64,000 nt of DNA from Ananas comosus (taxonomy: Eukaryota > Streptophyta > Magnoliopsida > Poales > Bromeliaceae), in assembly GCF_001540865.1 (NCBI RefSeq), contig NC_033635.1, positions 8,484,321-8,548,320 on the forward strand. Reading direction: 5' to 3'. The position numbers and the translations under genes are program-made. Positions 35,175-47,570 of this stretch are shown one piece after another. How positions within the stretch are numbered: position 1 is the stretch's first letter; the number at the start of each line of letters is the position of its first letter. The notes beneath the pieces are model-generated. The model saw only the letters and a program-made list of their open reading frames with translations, had not been told where the DNA came from and did not search any database.

Positions 35175-36014
35175 TGTGACGCCCCGACTTCCCAGGGGGT
35201 CACCCATCTTAGGACTACTCCCGTCCTAGCATGCTTAACTTTCTTAACTTCTTGGGCCTAGCCACCGTCCAAAATGCTTAACTTGGGTTAAGAGTTTTAG
35301 TCCTATTATATCTTATATATAGGACCACTTGGGGTCTCACACTAACAGCGATTACACGTTGTCGGAGGCTATGCGCGAGGTCCCCATTGCATAAAACTTG
35401 CAATCAGCCCAACATAGCATTAATTACTAATCAATTAATACATAAACACGAGTTTCGAGCTCGTTACCCTGATCCGCGTCGCAACGGATCCATCTAACTA
35501 GTCGATTTGATTCGTCTCCACGCGATGAAGCTCGTGCTCACTGTCCGGAGCGCAATTGACGATCGGAGGGCCTCGAAACAGCGGAAACAAGCCTACGAAA
35601 GCATGCTGCCGGAAGCGGCCAAGTCTCACGCGCGTATCGAAGCTTCTCTAATTGCAGCGAAGGTGAGCACGGGTCTCCACAAGGCCTCGGGAGTGCGGTG
35701 CTCACGTCTCGAGCGCTTGCCGAAGTCTCCGGTGGCCGGAAAAAGAAGCTCGTCCAACCCAAGTTCTAGAAATCCACCTTGGCAGCATCACTCGGGCTAG
35801 GGCTTCTTGTTGCCGATGGTCGGTGGCATGGCAAGGTAGGCCCTGGTCAGGGGAGGGTCATCGCACCCAGGGGAGATGGCCGGCGGCCCTGGTCAGCGGC
35901 AGGAGGTGGCGGTGGCACAGCGGCGGCGATGGAGGCCAACAAAGGGCCACGGCTAGGGCATCGCGGATCTCCGCAGCGGCGTATCGGGATGGCGAGGGGC
36001 GGCACCAGCGGACC
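35175..36014 (-). mobile_element. LTR E copy 2, minus strand, partial
   Basis: It has the same start as copy 1, with CACCCATCTTAGGACTACTCC following. It continues as GC-rich sequence until an LTR B start at 36015. ORFs of 97-142 codons here have no domain and run into the LTR, so I leave them out. Confidence 0.55.
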
Positions 36015-36445
36015 TGTCACGCCCCGGGACCGCTACCAATTTGGTACGATCCGGGCGCGTCGAACAGACGCCGAACGGACAGCACCTCCCCTGTCCGCCC
36101 AAGGCTAAACAACAGGATCATGTACAACAAGTTCCCAGGAAATCAACTTGAATACATACATGATCAAAACAATAGCGAGGGCACAACCAGTGCCGAACAT
36201 TACAAGAGCAAGCATCACAAGTATAAACAAGTGAATAAAAGAGAGATATAACTATCTATTACATCACATTTGACATTCAACATTTAATACAACTTGGTTA
36301 CATTTAAGCTTCCAAAATGAATACATAATCATATCACATATACATAATGCTAGCTATCCAAAATACATCATGTCATCTATAACCATGCACACGAGGGTGC
36401 TCTAGTACAATAGGAAAGCTCTACTAGCTAGCTAGGGAAGCTCGC
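36015..36445 (-). mobile_element. LTR B end, minus strand, truncated
   Basis: It starts TGTCACGCCCCGGGACCGCT, the reverse complement of the end of LTR B at about 17122. It breaks off near 36445, where AT-rich decayed retrotransposon sequence begins. Bases 36021-36249 match 52966-53194 with one difference. Confidence 0.8.
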
Positions 36446-38068
36446 TTTATAAAAATAATAGGAATTAATACACGACAGTGGATTAAGTCATGCTTTATAT
36501 TGTTCCCACTGATTTATGTTCAATGCATTGTTATTTTTCTTTTATTGCTCGATTGTATGTTACAATTTCTTCAAGGACAATGCGAAGCGTAAAAAAAAAA
36601 CTTAAACTATTTTTAAATTTCTACTGGTTTGTATGTCAACACATAATAAGCACTGCAGACGCGCTAGCAATAAACTTACTACTCACTCCTATATTTTCTT
36701 ACAGGGGGACTGATCGTCTGAAAGCATACTACTTCCGACCGCATTACACACTCGACAGCAGCTTAGAAGGATCGAAGCTCTTCAGGAATGCTCTTTCCGG
36801 CTAGACTCCGAAAAGCAAACTCGTCCTTATAAAGACATTACTGATATAACTTACTATCAAAACAGCCAAACTGTTGGTAGCCCAAACTACTCTTATACAT
36901 AATGCACTAGCTAATTCATCCAAAAGCTACTTGTATTGTTTCTTTAATTTTACTGACAAAGTTGAATTGCATGGAAAAATAATTTCCCTCTCACTCAACT
37001 AAGTATTTGTAGTTGGACATACATGGCTCCCCAATAGTTTACATATGCCATAAATTTAATAGTAAACTCTCGAATGTATAACAAGGTAACTTGAATGAAT
37101 TGTGCGACTTATGGAGTGCCTACCTGTCGATTGTATCTGATCGCCAGCGACGCGGCTTCGTGTCTCATTGGAGGAGTCTAACAGGAACCGAGGCACCCGA
37201 CGGATTCTAGTACAGTATGCACGCCGCGCTAGAGTGATGGACAGTCGGAGCTCGTCACTAACTTCAGACAGAGGATATGCTCTGAGCTCGTATAAACTTC
37301 AGGGAAGGATGGTCGCAGCACCTACCTATGGCGGGAGTTTGCTTATAACAACAATGTATCAGCACACAAATGGCGCCCTCGAATGCACTTTATGGACGAA
37401 GTGTAGATCGCCACTATCATTGAAAGCACGAAGTTGGCGAGAGTGCTTTAGCCCGATTGTGCCTCCAGGGTAAGTGAGACAAGTTCGAATTGCCGGAGCC
37501 GACTTTTGACGCGCGAGTAGACAGAGGACTGACGCCTGGATCGACGACGGGCGAGACTTGGAGTTCAAGTTGGAGACCATGTTTTTCTTGAAGGGTCTCG
37601 CCAACTAGAGGAATCGAGAGATTCGGATCCGGTGGTAAAGTTGATTCCCCGTTTCACATTGGAACCGCATGAGATCCTTGCAGCGTGTTAGGTCGTGTAT
37701 GCGTATCGGACTTGCTCTAACCACCCGACCTAATCGGGCGTGCATCACTTTTCACGTATCCGGTACTGCGAGGTACATTATGATTCCAGCTCATGGTTTT
37801 GGAAGTCTGTTACAGTGCAATGGCGAGGATTGAGCTTCGAGGAGCACACCAGTGAAAGATTTTGGAATTCGCGAAGTGAAGAAACTGCGGAGTCGGGATA
37901 TCGTAATGTGAAGGTTCTTGTGGCAGCAACCACGCGGAGGCGAGGCCACGCTGGAGGCTAGAGACCGCTGCCAGAGCGCTAATCCCCCCATCTTTTCAGA
38001 TGGATGGCCTTGAGGTAATGCTCTTGCTTTCGAGTTTCGGCGGACGAAACTCTTTTAGCGAGGTGAAA
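36446..38068 (+). pseudogene. Decayed Ty3/gypsy integrase and 3' end of pol
   Basis: Blocks in order on the + strand follow: TDRLKAYYFRPHYTLD near 36714 (integrase core, VDRLTKSAHF), SIVSDR at about 37128 with the catalytic Asp, DGQSELV near 37239 with the catalytic Glu, WSQHLPMA near 37311, MAPSNALYGR near 37368, FKVGDHVFLKG and KLIPRF near 37565-37660 in shifted frames, and VKDFGIREVKKLRSRDI near 37855. The tail reads GAGTTTCGGCGGACGAAAC, the usual pol end, then a weak purine tract. Upstream domains are absent or unrecognisable before 36700. As in the element at 1-7727, no frame is intact. Confidence 0.75.
38055..38068 (+). other. Polypurine tract, degraded
   Basis: TAGCGAGGTGAAA immediately precedes the TGTAGCACACTGG LTR start and follows the GAGTTTCGGCGGACGAAAC tail of pol. 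Confidence 0.5.
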
Positions 38069-40083
38069 TGTAGCACACTGGACCGCTTTGCAAATTGGCG
38101 AGGCTTCGAGTGTTCGATTTTGTATTTCCGACTTTTCCACACTTTGTGGAGGCCGTCGATGGTATACCGGCCTAAAAATTCGATCTCGAGAGTTTTGGCA
38201 TGAGTCGCTGAGGAGTTTTTACTCTCAGGGAAACCGGTCGAGCAGAGACCGGCCCCCCCGCAGTGAACATGCTGGCGCAGCAGCCGAGGGCAACCGTCCT
38301 AGCAGTTGAGCATCCGGGTCCCCGGCGCGTCTGCCGGCGCGGAGAGACCGTCGCAGGGAGAGATGCCGGGTCCCGAACGTGGACTATTCGGGGGGCAGCT
38401 GAGAGACGGTCCAGGTGGGAGATCGGTCCTTGGGCGAAAAACTGCCCAGTCCGGCGCTGATTGTAATGTGAGTTTTAGGGGCCTAATGTGGATTTTGTTA
38501 CTTAGAGGCTATAAGCAGGCCTCTCCTCTCCCTCTCACTCTCATTTTTCTCTTCCTCACATCTTTCTACACTTCTAGAGAGAGAAAGGGAGGAGAAGAAG
38601 GAGAAGGAGAGGAGAAGAAGCTTGCTTAGAGGCCGTTGGAGGCATCATCTTCGCCTCATTTTCCACCTTTGGTGGCTTGAACTTGCGGTTGGAGCGTTGT
38701 GAAGGATCACAACCTCAACCCTACTTGGTTTTTGAGCTTGGATTGGGGCTTCTCTGAGTTGGTAGCTTGTAATCATTTACTACTTGTTCCTAGGTTTTTT
38801 CTAGAATGAAACTAGATTTTGGATTTAGGGTTTATTTTGGGGGTTTTTGGATTTGAGGGTTTATGCAGACCTAATGATCGGTTTGAACCCTTTATATAGG
38901 TTACGATTGAAGACTTCCTACCTTCCATTTGAGGATTAGAGAGGGTTTTCTACTGAGGTGAGTTTTCTCGCAACCCTAGCTTGAGGCACTTAATGATTGA
39001 GCTATTTGCTCTTCGTTTCGTTTGGGTGACCCTTTTGAATGTTTCTAGGGTTACTAGGGAGCGTGTGGGATATCTTCGTTCGGCGAACGAAGAAGTTTGG
39101 ATTCTTTTGGTGGTTGACTTGCATAAATTGGCAAAAATGGCCCCCATGCCTTCTAATAAACTTTTCGTAAAGTATTTTTGAATGCAATTCATGCTAAACA
39201 TGATTTATATGAATATTTAGAACACTTAACATGCATGCCTCATTATCGTAAAAATTGTACTCCATAAGTAGAGCTAGTAATGTTAAGATTGCATGCAATT
39301 GTGGAAGTGCTATGGTTTTGGCAGTTGAGAACATGACTCCATGCTAGATTGATGGAACTAATGCAGTCATGAACATGTTAATCCATGCTTGGACTCGTGA
39401 ACAAAAGTGATCAAAAAGAGGCAACTTGGAATAGTAATATCTATAAAATGCAATTAGAGACATGATTATAGGCCATTGTACATCTCTGATATTCCATGTT
39501 AGAGACATGAATGACATACGAGATAGGCTTTGAGACATGCTTACATTCCATGTTATTTAGACTGAGGATTGGTACATGCGACCAGATCGTTTGACTACTT
39601 TGCCATTGTGCTCATTCGCACATGCTTGTGAGGGTTCGCTCCTACAAGCCGGCACCGGAGATGGCCATCGCTGATACATATTCGCCCGTGCGGGATTGGC
39701 GCCGAAATGGATTGCCCGTGGGCAAAGGCTCATTCTAGGGTGGGGATGTTCGACTACCCCGGGCCATTAGCCGGCACCATTGGCCAGACAGCCTTTCGGT
39801 GGTCTCCAGCCATAAGACGCCTTCGGTGGGTCTCTTCAGATTTGACTTGAGTATTCCTATATGACATTGACAGATGAGACTTAGAGTTTCATTTGGACAT
39901 TTGACCTAGAAATAGTAAACAACTGAACTTTCACTATTTCGGATTGGTGAACATTTGATAGTTGGAACTTTTATTTCTCCATAGTTGTTTCATACTTATG
40001 TAATTACGCTAAGGTAGAGATAATCATGTTGTTAGTAAGGTTCATTATTTTGCTTACCTTTCCACTTTTCTACTGTTATCTGT

Positions 40084-40108
40084 NNNNNNNNNNNNNNNNN
40101 NNNNNNNN
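40084..40108. other. Assembly gap (25 N)
   Basis: The run of Ns falls at the junction between the F-type LTR and the inserted LTR A element, hiding the LTR A terminus and one TSD. Confidence 0.95.
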
Positions 40109-42919
40109 CGCTATGCCCTTACCGCGATACACTGCCGGTCCGCTCACATGTGTACCTGTACCCCAACCACACGGGGTAGAAACTATATAAATATAGTTCC
40201 AGTGGGTTCGGCCGCCGACTCCGCCGATCTTCCACTAGGCTAAGCTTGCACAGATAGATAGATAGAAAGATAGATAGATATTGAACTGCAACTATGATCT
40301 ATTTGTGCCATCAAATGCAAGCAATGCATGAAATATCAACTAGCAATAAGCCTACTATCATGAGTAATATGCTTCAACGATGTAATGAATACAAATACGA
40401 CATAGTTATTGCAATCCATAACATACTACTATATCTAATCAGGGTATGAATGCAAATCCACTTATGCTATTCATGTCAATTACCCAATCCACTAGGCTAC
40501 CCGCCCTTGTCTCAAATCACGTAGGTGAAGGACTACCCCGCCTTGTTCACCCGTCCACAACTCTAACACTATAGGTAAAGAGCTACCCGCGCTCCTCGCC
40601 CAACTCATGACTCAAATGCTAAGGGCATGAGGCTACCCCGCTCATAGGTAAAAGCTACCCCGCTCAAAGGTCAAGAGCTACCCCGCTCGTAGGTAAAGAG
40701 CTACCCCGCTCAAAAGGTCAAGAGCTACCCCGCTCAAAGGTAAAGAGCTACCCCGCTCATAGGTAAAGAGCTACCCCGCTCAAAGGTCAAGAGCTACCCC
40801 GCTCGTAGGTAAAGAGCTACCCGCTCATAGTAAAGAGCTACCCCGCTCAAAGGTCACAGGAGAAGAGCTACCCCGCCCTTCGCCCGACTCACTTCCCAGT
40901 CCAAATGGTGGAGCTACCCGCTCGTATCCCACCCAATGAGACCCCGCTCGTGTGACAACTGGGAATACCCTGTCAACTAGGTTAACCATTCACTTGATAT
41001 TCCACCTATCCCTAGGTCCATGCCAAGTGTTTCAACCATATCAAATCTCAATGCCACTCACCTAGGTCTAAGCAACTCTAGGTTCCACAAACATAGGTTT
41101 AATGTCAACCTATGTTTAACAACATTATATTAATGCCACCGATCTATCCTAGGTTCACGACACTAGTTTAGATGCCACATAATCTCCATAATTAACAATA
41201 GGTTAACATTCATTTCATCTAGCATATATGTATCTTATAAGGCCAACATGCATCATAATGCTAATATGCCATAATCAACTAGCATGCAATCCATTCATAA
41301 TGCTAACATGCATACAATCTCCATTACACTAGTTCACATGTCACTAGTTTCATTGTCAAGGTCCAAGTTCTATATTTTCTTATCATCATAGGATCTCATG
41401 TCTCAACCTTAATCATCATGCATTCTAGATTTAAGTGTCAAGTCTATAATAACTACACAACTAGACATGCATTCAAAGGAAGGTAGAAATGTAACTATAC
41501 ATATATCCTATAATGCATAAGAACATATATATGAGATATGATCAACTATTTTACCGTCGACATAGAAGGAAGCCCGATTGCTCGGATAGACACCCCACCT
41601 CTTTATCGCATACCGATTGCTCGTCGTCATCGCAATCGGCCTGCCGCGGCACACGCCGCTCGGCTTGACCCAATCGCGTGCGGACCGCCAGACGACCTCC
41701 GATCCGCGATCCGAAAATTAAAGGTCTTCTTTTCTATTACGATGCTTACAAATCCGTTTCCAGGACTTTTACGACGTCGCCTCGGCCCTCTAGGCGGAAA
41801 CGAAGCCTAAACGCCCGTTTCTTTAATAACCTTGTACCGGCTCAACGAATCGCCGAACTGTCGCTTCCAACGCGTTCAGGACCTAGTCAATTAGGGTTTA
41901 CGGAGGGTCAAATTAGATCATACCCTCATATTTCAAAATATAGCATTTTGAGCCCTAACATGCCAATTACCCCAAATAATCCAAATTAAATGGGAGCAAT
42001 ATGCTAATAATGATCATTAGAGGCTTACTAGAACCCTTTAAAGCTAAGATTAAGCCAAATCCCAAAAGCTTACCCCAATATGAACGCCGCAACGAAAACA
42101 CGTCGCCTCCAACGGGCCACGAAAGCTCAATACCGTCGCCTCCAACGCGTTCGCAAGCTCGATCTCCACCAACGCCGCGAATTTGGGCGAGAAATATAGG
42201 AGGAGATGAGAAGATATTTAGAGAGAGAAAAAGGAGAGAGTTCTCTCACTACACATGAACGTATGGTAGTGTAATGGTGGTGCGCTGATGGAGAGGAGAA
42301 GCCTAGTAGCTTCTACTTATAGTCAACCTCAATAGTAGCATTACACTATTCACATCAGGCAGCTCCAAACTCTGATTACTTTCGCCCGGAACTCCCTGAA
42401 TATCCGTTTTGAGCTCAAATCTGACAGTCAATATTCGGTTTTACTTAAAGAGTCCAAAAGAAATTTAATCTTTCAGTTCGACCGCCGTTTGGTCACCGAA
42501 AACTGTGCCGAACTGCAATCTTTATCAGATGGCTGTTCGGTTTTATTTCTCACACTACGGGTGTCAGAATGGCGATGAAAACTTATTATATCTAGCCTCA
42601 TAAAAATATTTCTGACATCTCTGGCAATTTTCATAATTTTCTGAGACTTGCATTTTCTGCTAATTTATCTGCCCGTTTCCAACAGAAAATTCTAAATCTT
42701 CTGTTTTAATTCCGATTTCAGCACAGGTCATTCCCAATTTATATTTCACTCTCATAAATCAATAAAAATAGTATCTCATACTATTTTTATATTATTTCCA
42801 ATTTTTTTTTATATTAAATCCGGTATTACATACACCGCAACCTTACCGGAACCATTCAAATGGCCTCCAACCAAATGGACACCGTAGCTTCATGAATTTT
42901 AGAAGTCCGGTACCTTACA
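40109..42919 (-). mobile_element. LTR A, minus strand (3' LTR of inserted element)
   Basis: Reading the minus strand it begins TGTAAGGTACCGG at 42919 and runs to the gap, 2.8 kb, close to the 2.95 kb of solo LTR A. The stem-loop lies at 40180-40215. A minisatellite lies at 40625-40880 and CCTAGGTTCA-type repeats at 41000-41170. ORFs at 41538-42258 are chance frames. Confidence 0.85.
40625..40880 (-). repeat. LTR minisatellite AGAGCTACCCCGCTCAAAGG
   Basis: About eleven near-identical units of 19-23 bases, with AAAGGTCA or GTAGGTAA alternating. Direct repeats without unique spacers, so not a CRISPR array. Confidence 0.9.
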
Positions 42920-42932
42920 TCCTCCCTCCTTA
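42920..42932 (-). other. Polypurine tract before LTR A
   Basis: On the minus strand AAGGAGGGAGGA directly precedes the LTR start, and GTTTCGAGGACGAAACTCC precedes it, the conserved tail of Ty3 pol. Confidence 0.85.
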
Positions 42933-43375
42933 AAAGGAGTTTCGTCCTCGAAACCGAATAACACTCACTTCAAAACCGAATCACACCTCAACTCGACGTA
43001 TCGACGACATAGGGTTCCAATGCACTTTTTATACTCCGGGATGGCCTTCACTCATTGAATCATCAAGAGGCCCACCACAGAGGATGTGAGACTAGATTCA
43101 CTCACTTTTGCTAAGCGTATCCGAAAGTGCATTACGAGTCTCCGTCATTCTTGGTGGTTAGCCAAGTCGAAGCTCAACAACTCTACGCGCTCTCGAACAC
43201 CATTCACCATTTTGAATGCAGAAACTCTTCTTTGCATTCACTTTCCCCCTCGGGCATTCCGATTCGATACCAACATTGCTCAAAAGCAATTATCATTTGG
43301 TGCATCCACGAAGGTCGCGATAGGTGATTCAACCACATATCGGACTTCGCGGTCTACCGCGATTCTCTCCCACTG
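42933..43375 (-). pseudogene. 3' end of the internal region of the LTR A element
   Basis: Only about 440 bases remain between the purine tract and the resumption of the host LTR. A DREVR block near 43350 resembles the IVDREVR segment after integrase. Most of the element, with its second LTR, has been deleted. Confidence 0.55.
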
Positions 43376-43423
43376 ACATCTTTTGTAGCTTTGGGCCTTG
43401 TGGTGCATTCACTGAAGTCAGTA

Positions 43424-43458
43424 ATTGCCCACTGGGAACTATTTTAATAGTTCTCACG
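43424..43458 (+). promoter_or_regulatory. Conserved LTR stem-loop
   Basis: CACTGGGAACTATTTTAATAG followed by TTCTCACG. GAACTATT pairs with AATAGTTC. Followed by CCTTTTCAG. Confidence 0.45.
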
Positions 43459-43874
43459 CCCCTGTTTTATGGTTTCCTTTTCAGAGCTTTCGGCACCGGC
43501 GGAGGCATGGGATCGCGGCAAGGGAATCGCGTAGCTAGCTAGCGAGGAGCGGTACTTGCCTAGGTGGTTTACTCTTTCTTTTGTAGTTGAGAGAGTGAGA
43601 GTTTTTGTATCCATGTATAGAGACCACCTATGTACCTACCTATAGCACTTGTATCTGGGATTTTCTTGTATCACTTTATGTTTTATTTAGTGGACTTACA
43701 GTTTCATCCTTATCCCTTGTTGTAGCATCTAGACTTTTATTATGCTTTGATACTCCTAGATGTCTTGTATTATTGCTTTTATTATTGTTGTTTTTAGACG
43801 CCTTATATGTTTTAGACGTATGGCGGGTTTGGGCACGCGCCGGGCGGGCTTCCGCTGGGTCCCGGGGCGTGACA

Positions 43875-44808
43875 CACAGGCACTTAGGCGGCACAAGCTG
43901 GACTACCTTGGGTAGGTCCCTAATTGGAAATGAAAACCGACATAGAGTTGAGTGTGTGACAATCACTACTAGATAGAGAGTAGTAGTTGGATTACCTGGG
44001 TTTGCTTCTAGCATAGTGTTGGACACATGAGTATGCATATATACATGTAGTATGCTTGGAGATGTTGCCATTACATTCATATATATAATGTCGCCATGTT
44101 AAAGTATAACCATCATAGCTACATAGGGTAAATCTTGAAAGTACTCGCGAATATGTAGAGACATGCTAGTCATGACAAGGTAAAAGTGCATCATATAAAT
44201 GCCAGATCCAATTGCAAAGTTGTAATTTAGCAATTTTATTTATGCTTTCACATTTGCAATTTATTTCTTGTTATAACTATCTTGGACTTACCCCTTTCTC
44301 TTTTGAGGCCTAGTGGTGCATTGAGCTGAGGTCAGTAATTGCCCACTGGGAACTATAAATTATAGTTCTCACGCCCTCTGTTTTATGTTTTCTTTCAGAG
44401 CCTTCCACGCCGGGAGAGGCTAGGGATCGCGGGAAGGGAGTTTCTTCGAGCTAGCTTCCTTCGAGGACGATTTGATAGGTGGTCTACCTCTCGTGGTTTT
44501 ATTTTGGGAGAGGTTGTGAGTTGTACCTGTATATGTATAGAGACCACCCTTCTTTTGGATCTTTGTATTCCTTTTGAGGAGATAGTACTGTACTACTTTA
44601 TGGCTACTTTTATTGTCTAGCTTTATTTCTTTACTTTGGTGTAGATGATAGAACTTTACTCGCTCTGATATCATTAGTTGCTATTTATCCTATTTGTTCT
44701 ATCTCTTGCTCTTACTTCCGCTTTTATTGTAGACGCCTTATATGTGTTGACATATGGCGGGTCTGGGCACGCTACCGGGAGGGCCACTGCCGATCCTGGG
44801 GCGTGACA
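43875..44808 (+). mobile_element. 3' part of a second F-type LTR
   Basis: It begins in the middle of the LTR at CACAGGCACTTAGGCGGCAC, aligning with about 61273 in the intact LTR, and ends GGGGCGTGACA at 44808. The upstream LTR ends exactly here, so that element inserted into this LTR. The first five bases CACAG would be its TSD. Contains the stem-loop at 44342-44375. Confidence 0.75.
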
Positions 44809-45600
44809 TCTCACCTCCCGATCAATGATATACGCCGAAAACTCCTCGTAAGTCATATCCTCTTGAAGCTCAATTGGCACATATGAGAGAATATGCTCCG
44901 GATCATGAACATACTTGCGGAGTTTGGATACATGAAATACATCGTGCACTTCCACAAGTCTCGGTGGTAATGCTACTTTGTAAGCCACCGCGCCGACTCG
45001 TTCCAAAACCTCAAATGGTCCGACATACCGGGGACTTAGCTTCCCCCGGACACCGAACCGTTTAACTCTCCGCATCGGCGATACCTTTAAAAATATGCGG
45101 TCTCCCACCGCAAACTCTATATCCTTTCTTCGCTTGTAGGCATAATAGGCATAACTCTTGTGCCGAGATTGCGCCGTCGCAAGTCTTTGTCGGGCAAGAC
45201 GAACTTTCTCCTCCGCCTCCCGAACTTCCTCGGGGCCAAGAGCAATTCTCTCGCCCACATCGCTCCAATGAATCGTCGAGCGACATTCCTTCCATAAAGG
45301 GCCTCGAATGGCGCCATCGCAATGCTTTCTTGATAGCTATTATTATACGCGAATTCCACCATTGGTAAGTGATCATGCCATCCGCCCTTGTAGTCAAGTA
45401 CACACGCTCAAAGCATATCCTCAAGTATTTGAATAGTCCTCTCTGATTGACCATCACTCTGAGGATGAAATACCATACTAAAGTCGAGCCGTGTGCCTAA
45501 TGCATCTTGCAAGCTCCTCCAAAAATGAGATGTGAACCTAGGGTCTCGATCCGATACAAGACACTGGAACCCCATGAAGTCTCACAATCTCGGTTAGCCG
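44809..45600 (-). pseudogene. Ty3/gypsy integrase core (C-terminal part) and tail
   Basis: On the minus strand: [13 protein letters not shown], then DPRFTSHFW after a small shift, [19 protein letters not shown] with the catalytic Glu, a TGA in the MLRACV position, WHDHLPMVEFAYNNSYQES, MAPFEALYGR, then a shift and VREAEEKVRLARQRLATAQS, KLSPRYVGPFEVLERVGAVA, HDVFHVSKLRKYV and YIIDREVR. It ends at 44809 where an LTR has inserted inside the DREVR codons (TCTCA would be the TSD). Compared with the family it has at least two frameshifts and one stop but is far better kept than 645-7727. Confidence 0.88.
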
Positions 45601-46079
45601 CCGCACCACTCGCGTGTGGACCTGAAAAACGTGGGGTGAAAACTATATAAATAGTTTCCAATGGGTACGACCACCCAAGGGAAGAGCTCGACCGACCAGG
45701 TCCAAAGGAAGGAACAAAGCAAGTTAGTACGACAGATATATATAATCATACAATTTTCATGCAACTAACCGCTACCATACTTATACCTCACAACATGCAA
45801 TATGCAATTCATGCAACCAATGCAAATAGATCTACTGATTCTATTTTCCATTCCACAATCCATACCATTTACCATTTGCTCCTAAGGTTCATTTACCTTA
45901 GCCAACTATGCCACCCTACTCGGCCTTGAGTCAATCATTCGTGGAATACCACGCATAGCCAGGCTCGAGGTGAAAGACGTCTCACATGCACCTCAACCAT
46001 AAATCCACTCGACTATAGGTCATCCAACGGATGAGGAAATACCATCAAACCCTTGACCACAAGTCGCACAACGAGCGAG

Positions 46080-46275
46080 AAGAACCACACATACCCATGT
46101 CCACCAGTCACATACCGGCCAGGAGAACCACACATACCCGTTGAATCACTGCCGGGAGAGGAGAACCACACATACCCGCAGTTATGATTCACTTGCCAAT
46201 TCGCTTGCCGGGTGAGGAGAACCACACATACCAACAAGTACCATCCGCTGTCGAGCGAGGAGAACCACACGTACT
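46080..46275 (-). repeat. LTR minisatellite GGAGAACCACACATACCCG
   Basis: Five to six copies separated by 25-40 bases. Reverse complement matches the unit at 17455-17770. Confidence 0.8.
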
Positions 46276-47469
46276 CGCAGCTACCAATCCTAGGGATTCC
46301 GGAATCCACTTTCCAAGTCTCAAGGGTTAATCATGTACCCTATATTGTCAACCTTTCAAGGTTCAACCCATTCATATCCTAATGGTCATTCTACCACTAT
46401 AATCCACAACCTATGTTTAATAACACTACATTCAATACCACTATGTTCACAACCTAGGTTCTACAACACTAGGCCCAATGTCCTTTCCAATCTAGGTTCA
46501 CCTGACTCTAGGTTCAATGTTCCACCTATATTCAATGACACTAGGTTCAATCCCACTAATGCTACTTGTTATCCTAGTTATCCACACCTAGGATTCATAG
46601 TTTTCATGCCACACTTGTCGAGTTCTCTAATCTTCCTAGAGTTTATCGACCCAAGTTCAACATTCACATCTAGGCATACATATACATACAACCTATATGT
46701 TTCACATGCCTATATCCTTGTCCAATGGTAGTCAATACATAGCATCTATCTCATGCATTAATAATTACAATTAAACTACCATTATATGCATAAACAATAA
46801 TACCAAACTATACTTCACTCTTTGGCATGGAAGTGACCTAATCACTTCGGTGAAGCACAACCCACATCACAATGCTTCCGATTGCTTGTAAACACTTGAA
46901 ATCAGCCTCCCGCAGTACACGTCGCTCGGTTCGGCTCGAACTCGCAATCGACCACCGGACGCTCATCGATTTCCAACCTAGAGTTGTCTGGGGTTCTCCT
47001 CAATCCTTTAATTAGAGAATTAGGAGATCAATTAGGTTTAAATCCCTTAAACCCCAAACCCCCAATTTCCAAACCCTAGTTTCCATTTCTCCAAAAACCC
47101 CAAAATCTTCATGGAGAACATGATTAAAGTAGCTTAGAATCATCTAGGAATCTCTAGAATACCATTCATAAAGGACTTAATCCAATTCCTAAACTTTTAA
47201 CCAAACACGAACCTCGAGTCGGAAGCACGTCGAGCCACCAAGCGCTCGAGGGCTCGATCCACCGCTCTCTACGCGTTCCCGAGCTACTCTCCACCAAAAC
47301 CCCAAGTTTTGGAGAGATCAAGAGAGAGGAAGTTAGGAGAAAGAGAAAGGTTTCTCCTCTCTTTTTCTCTTGTGTGTGAATGAGAGAAATGAGAGAGAAA
47401 GGTTGGGAGGCTCACTTTATAAAAGAGGAGAAGGTACAATTGCCAAAAATCCCCTGAACTGGACATTTT

Positions 47470-47570
47470 TTGCGCACAGGGTTCGGATCTTGGCTGTAGG
47501 GTCCGGACCCCGTAGGCTGTTTTTTCGCAATTTGTAGCGGGTCCGAAGCTTGGGTCTAGATTCGGACCCC
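47470..47570 (-). repeat. GGTCCGGACCC palindromes
   Basis: GGGTCCGGACCCCG and related GGTTCGGATC and ATTCGGACCCCG units, at the LTR position of the other palindrome arrays. Confidence 0.65.

Larger units (their letters stand above)
38069..43874 (+). mobile_element. 3' LTR (F type) split by an opposite-strand LTR A element
   Basis: It starts TGTAGCACACTGG and ends CCCGGGGCGTGACA. The part 38069-40083 aligns with the first three quarters of the LTR at 59465-62182. The part from about 43384 (GGGCCTTGTGGTGCATTCA) to 43874 aligns with its last quarter. Together they give about 2.5 kb. The intervening 40109-43375 is on the other strand and is an insertion. Contains degraded GACCGGTC palindromes (38226-38440), a CT tract (38520-38625) and the GTGCTCATTCGCAC...ACAAGC hairpin (39610). 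Confidence 0.8.

Noticed and set aside
37168..37473. 101-codon ORF as a gene
   Set aside because: It overlaps the integrase core in the wrong frame; the Ty3 blocks are in other frames.
40625..40880. CRISPR-like regular repeats
   Set aside because: Direct repeats of about 20 bases follow each other with almost no spacer, spacers are not unique, and the array sits inside an LTR of a plant genome.
44674..44810. C-terminal extension of the integrase ORF into SAVALPVACPDPP
   Set aside because: This part is an inserted LTR read on its reverse strand; the true coding sequence stops at the insertion at 44809.
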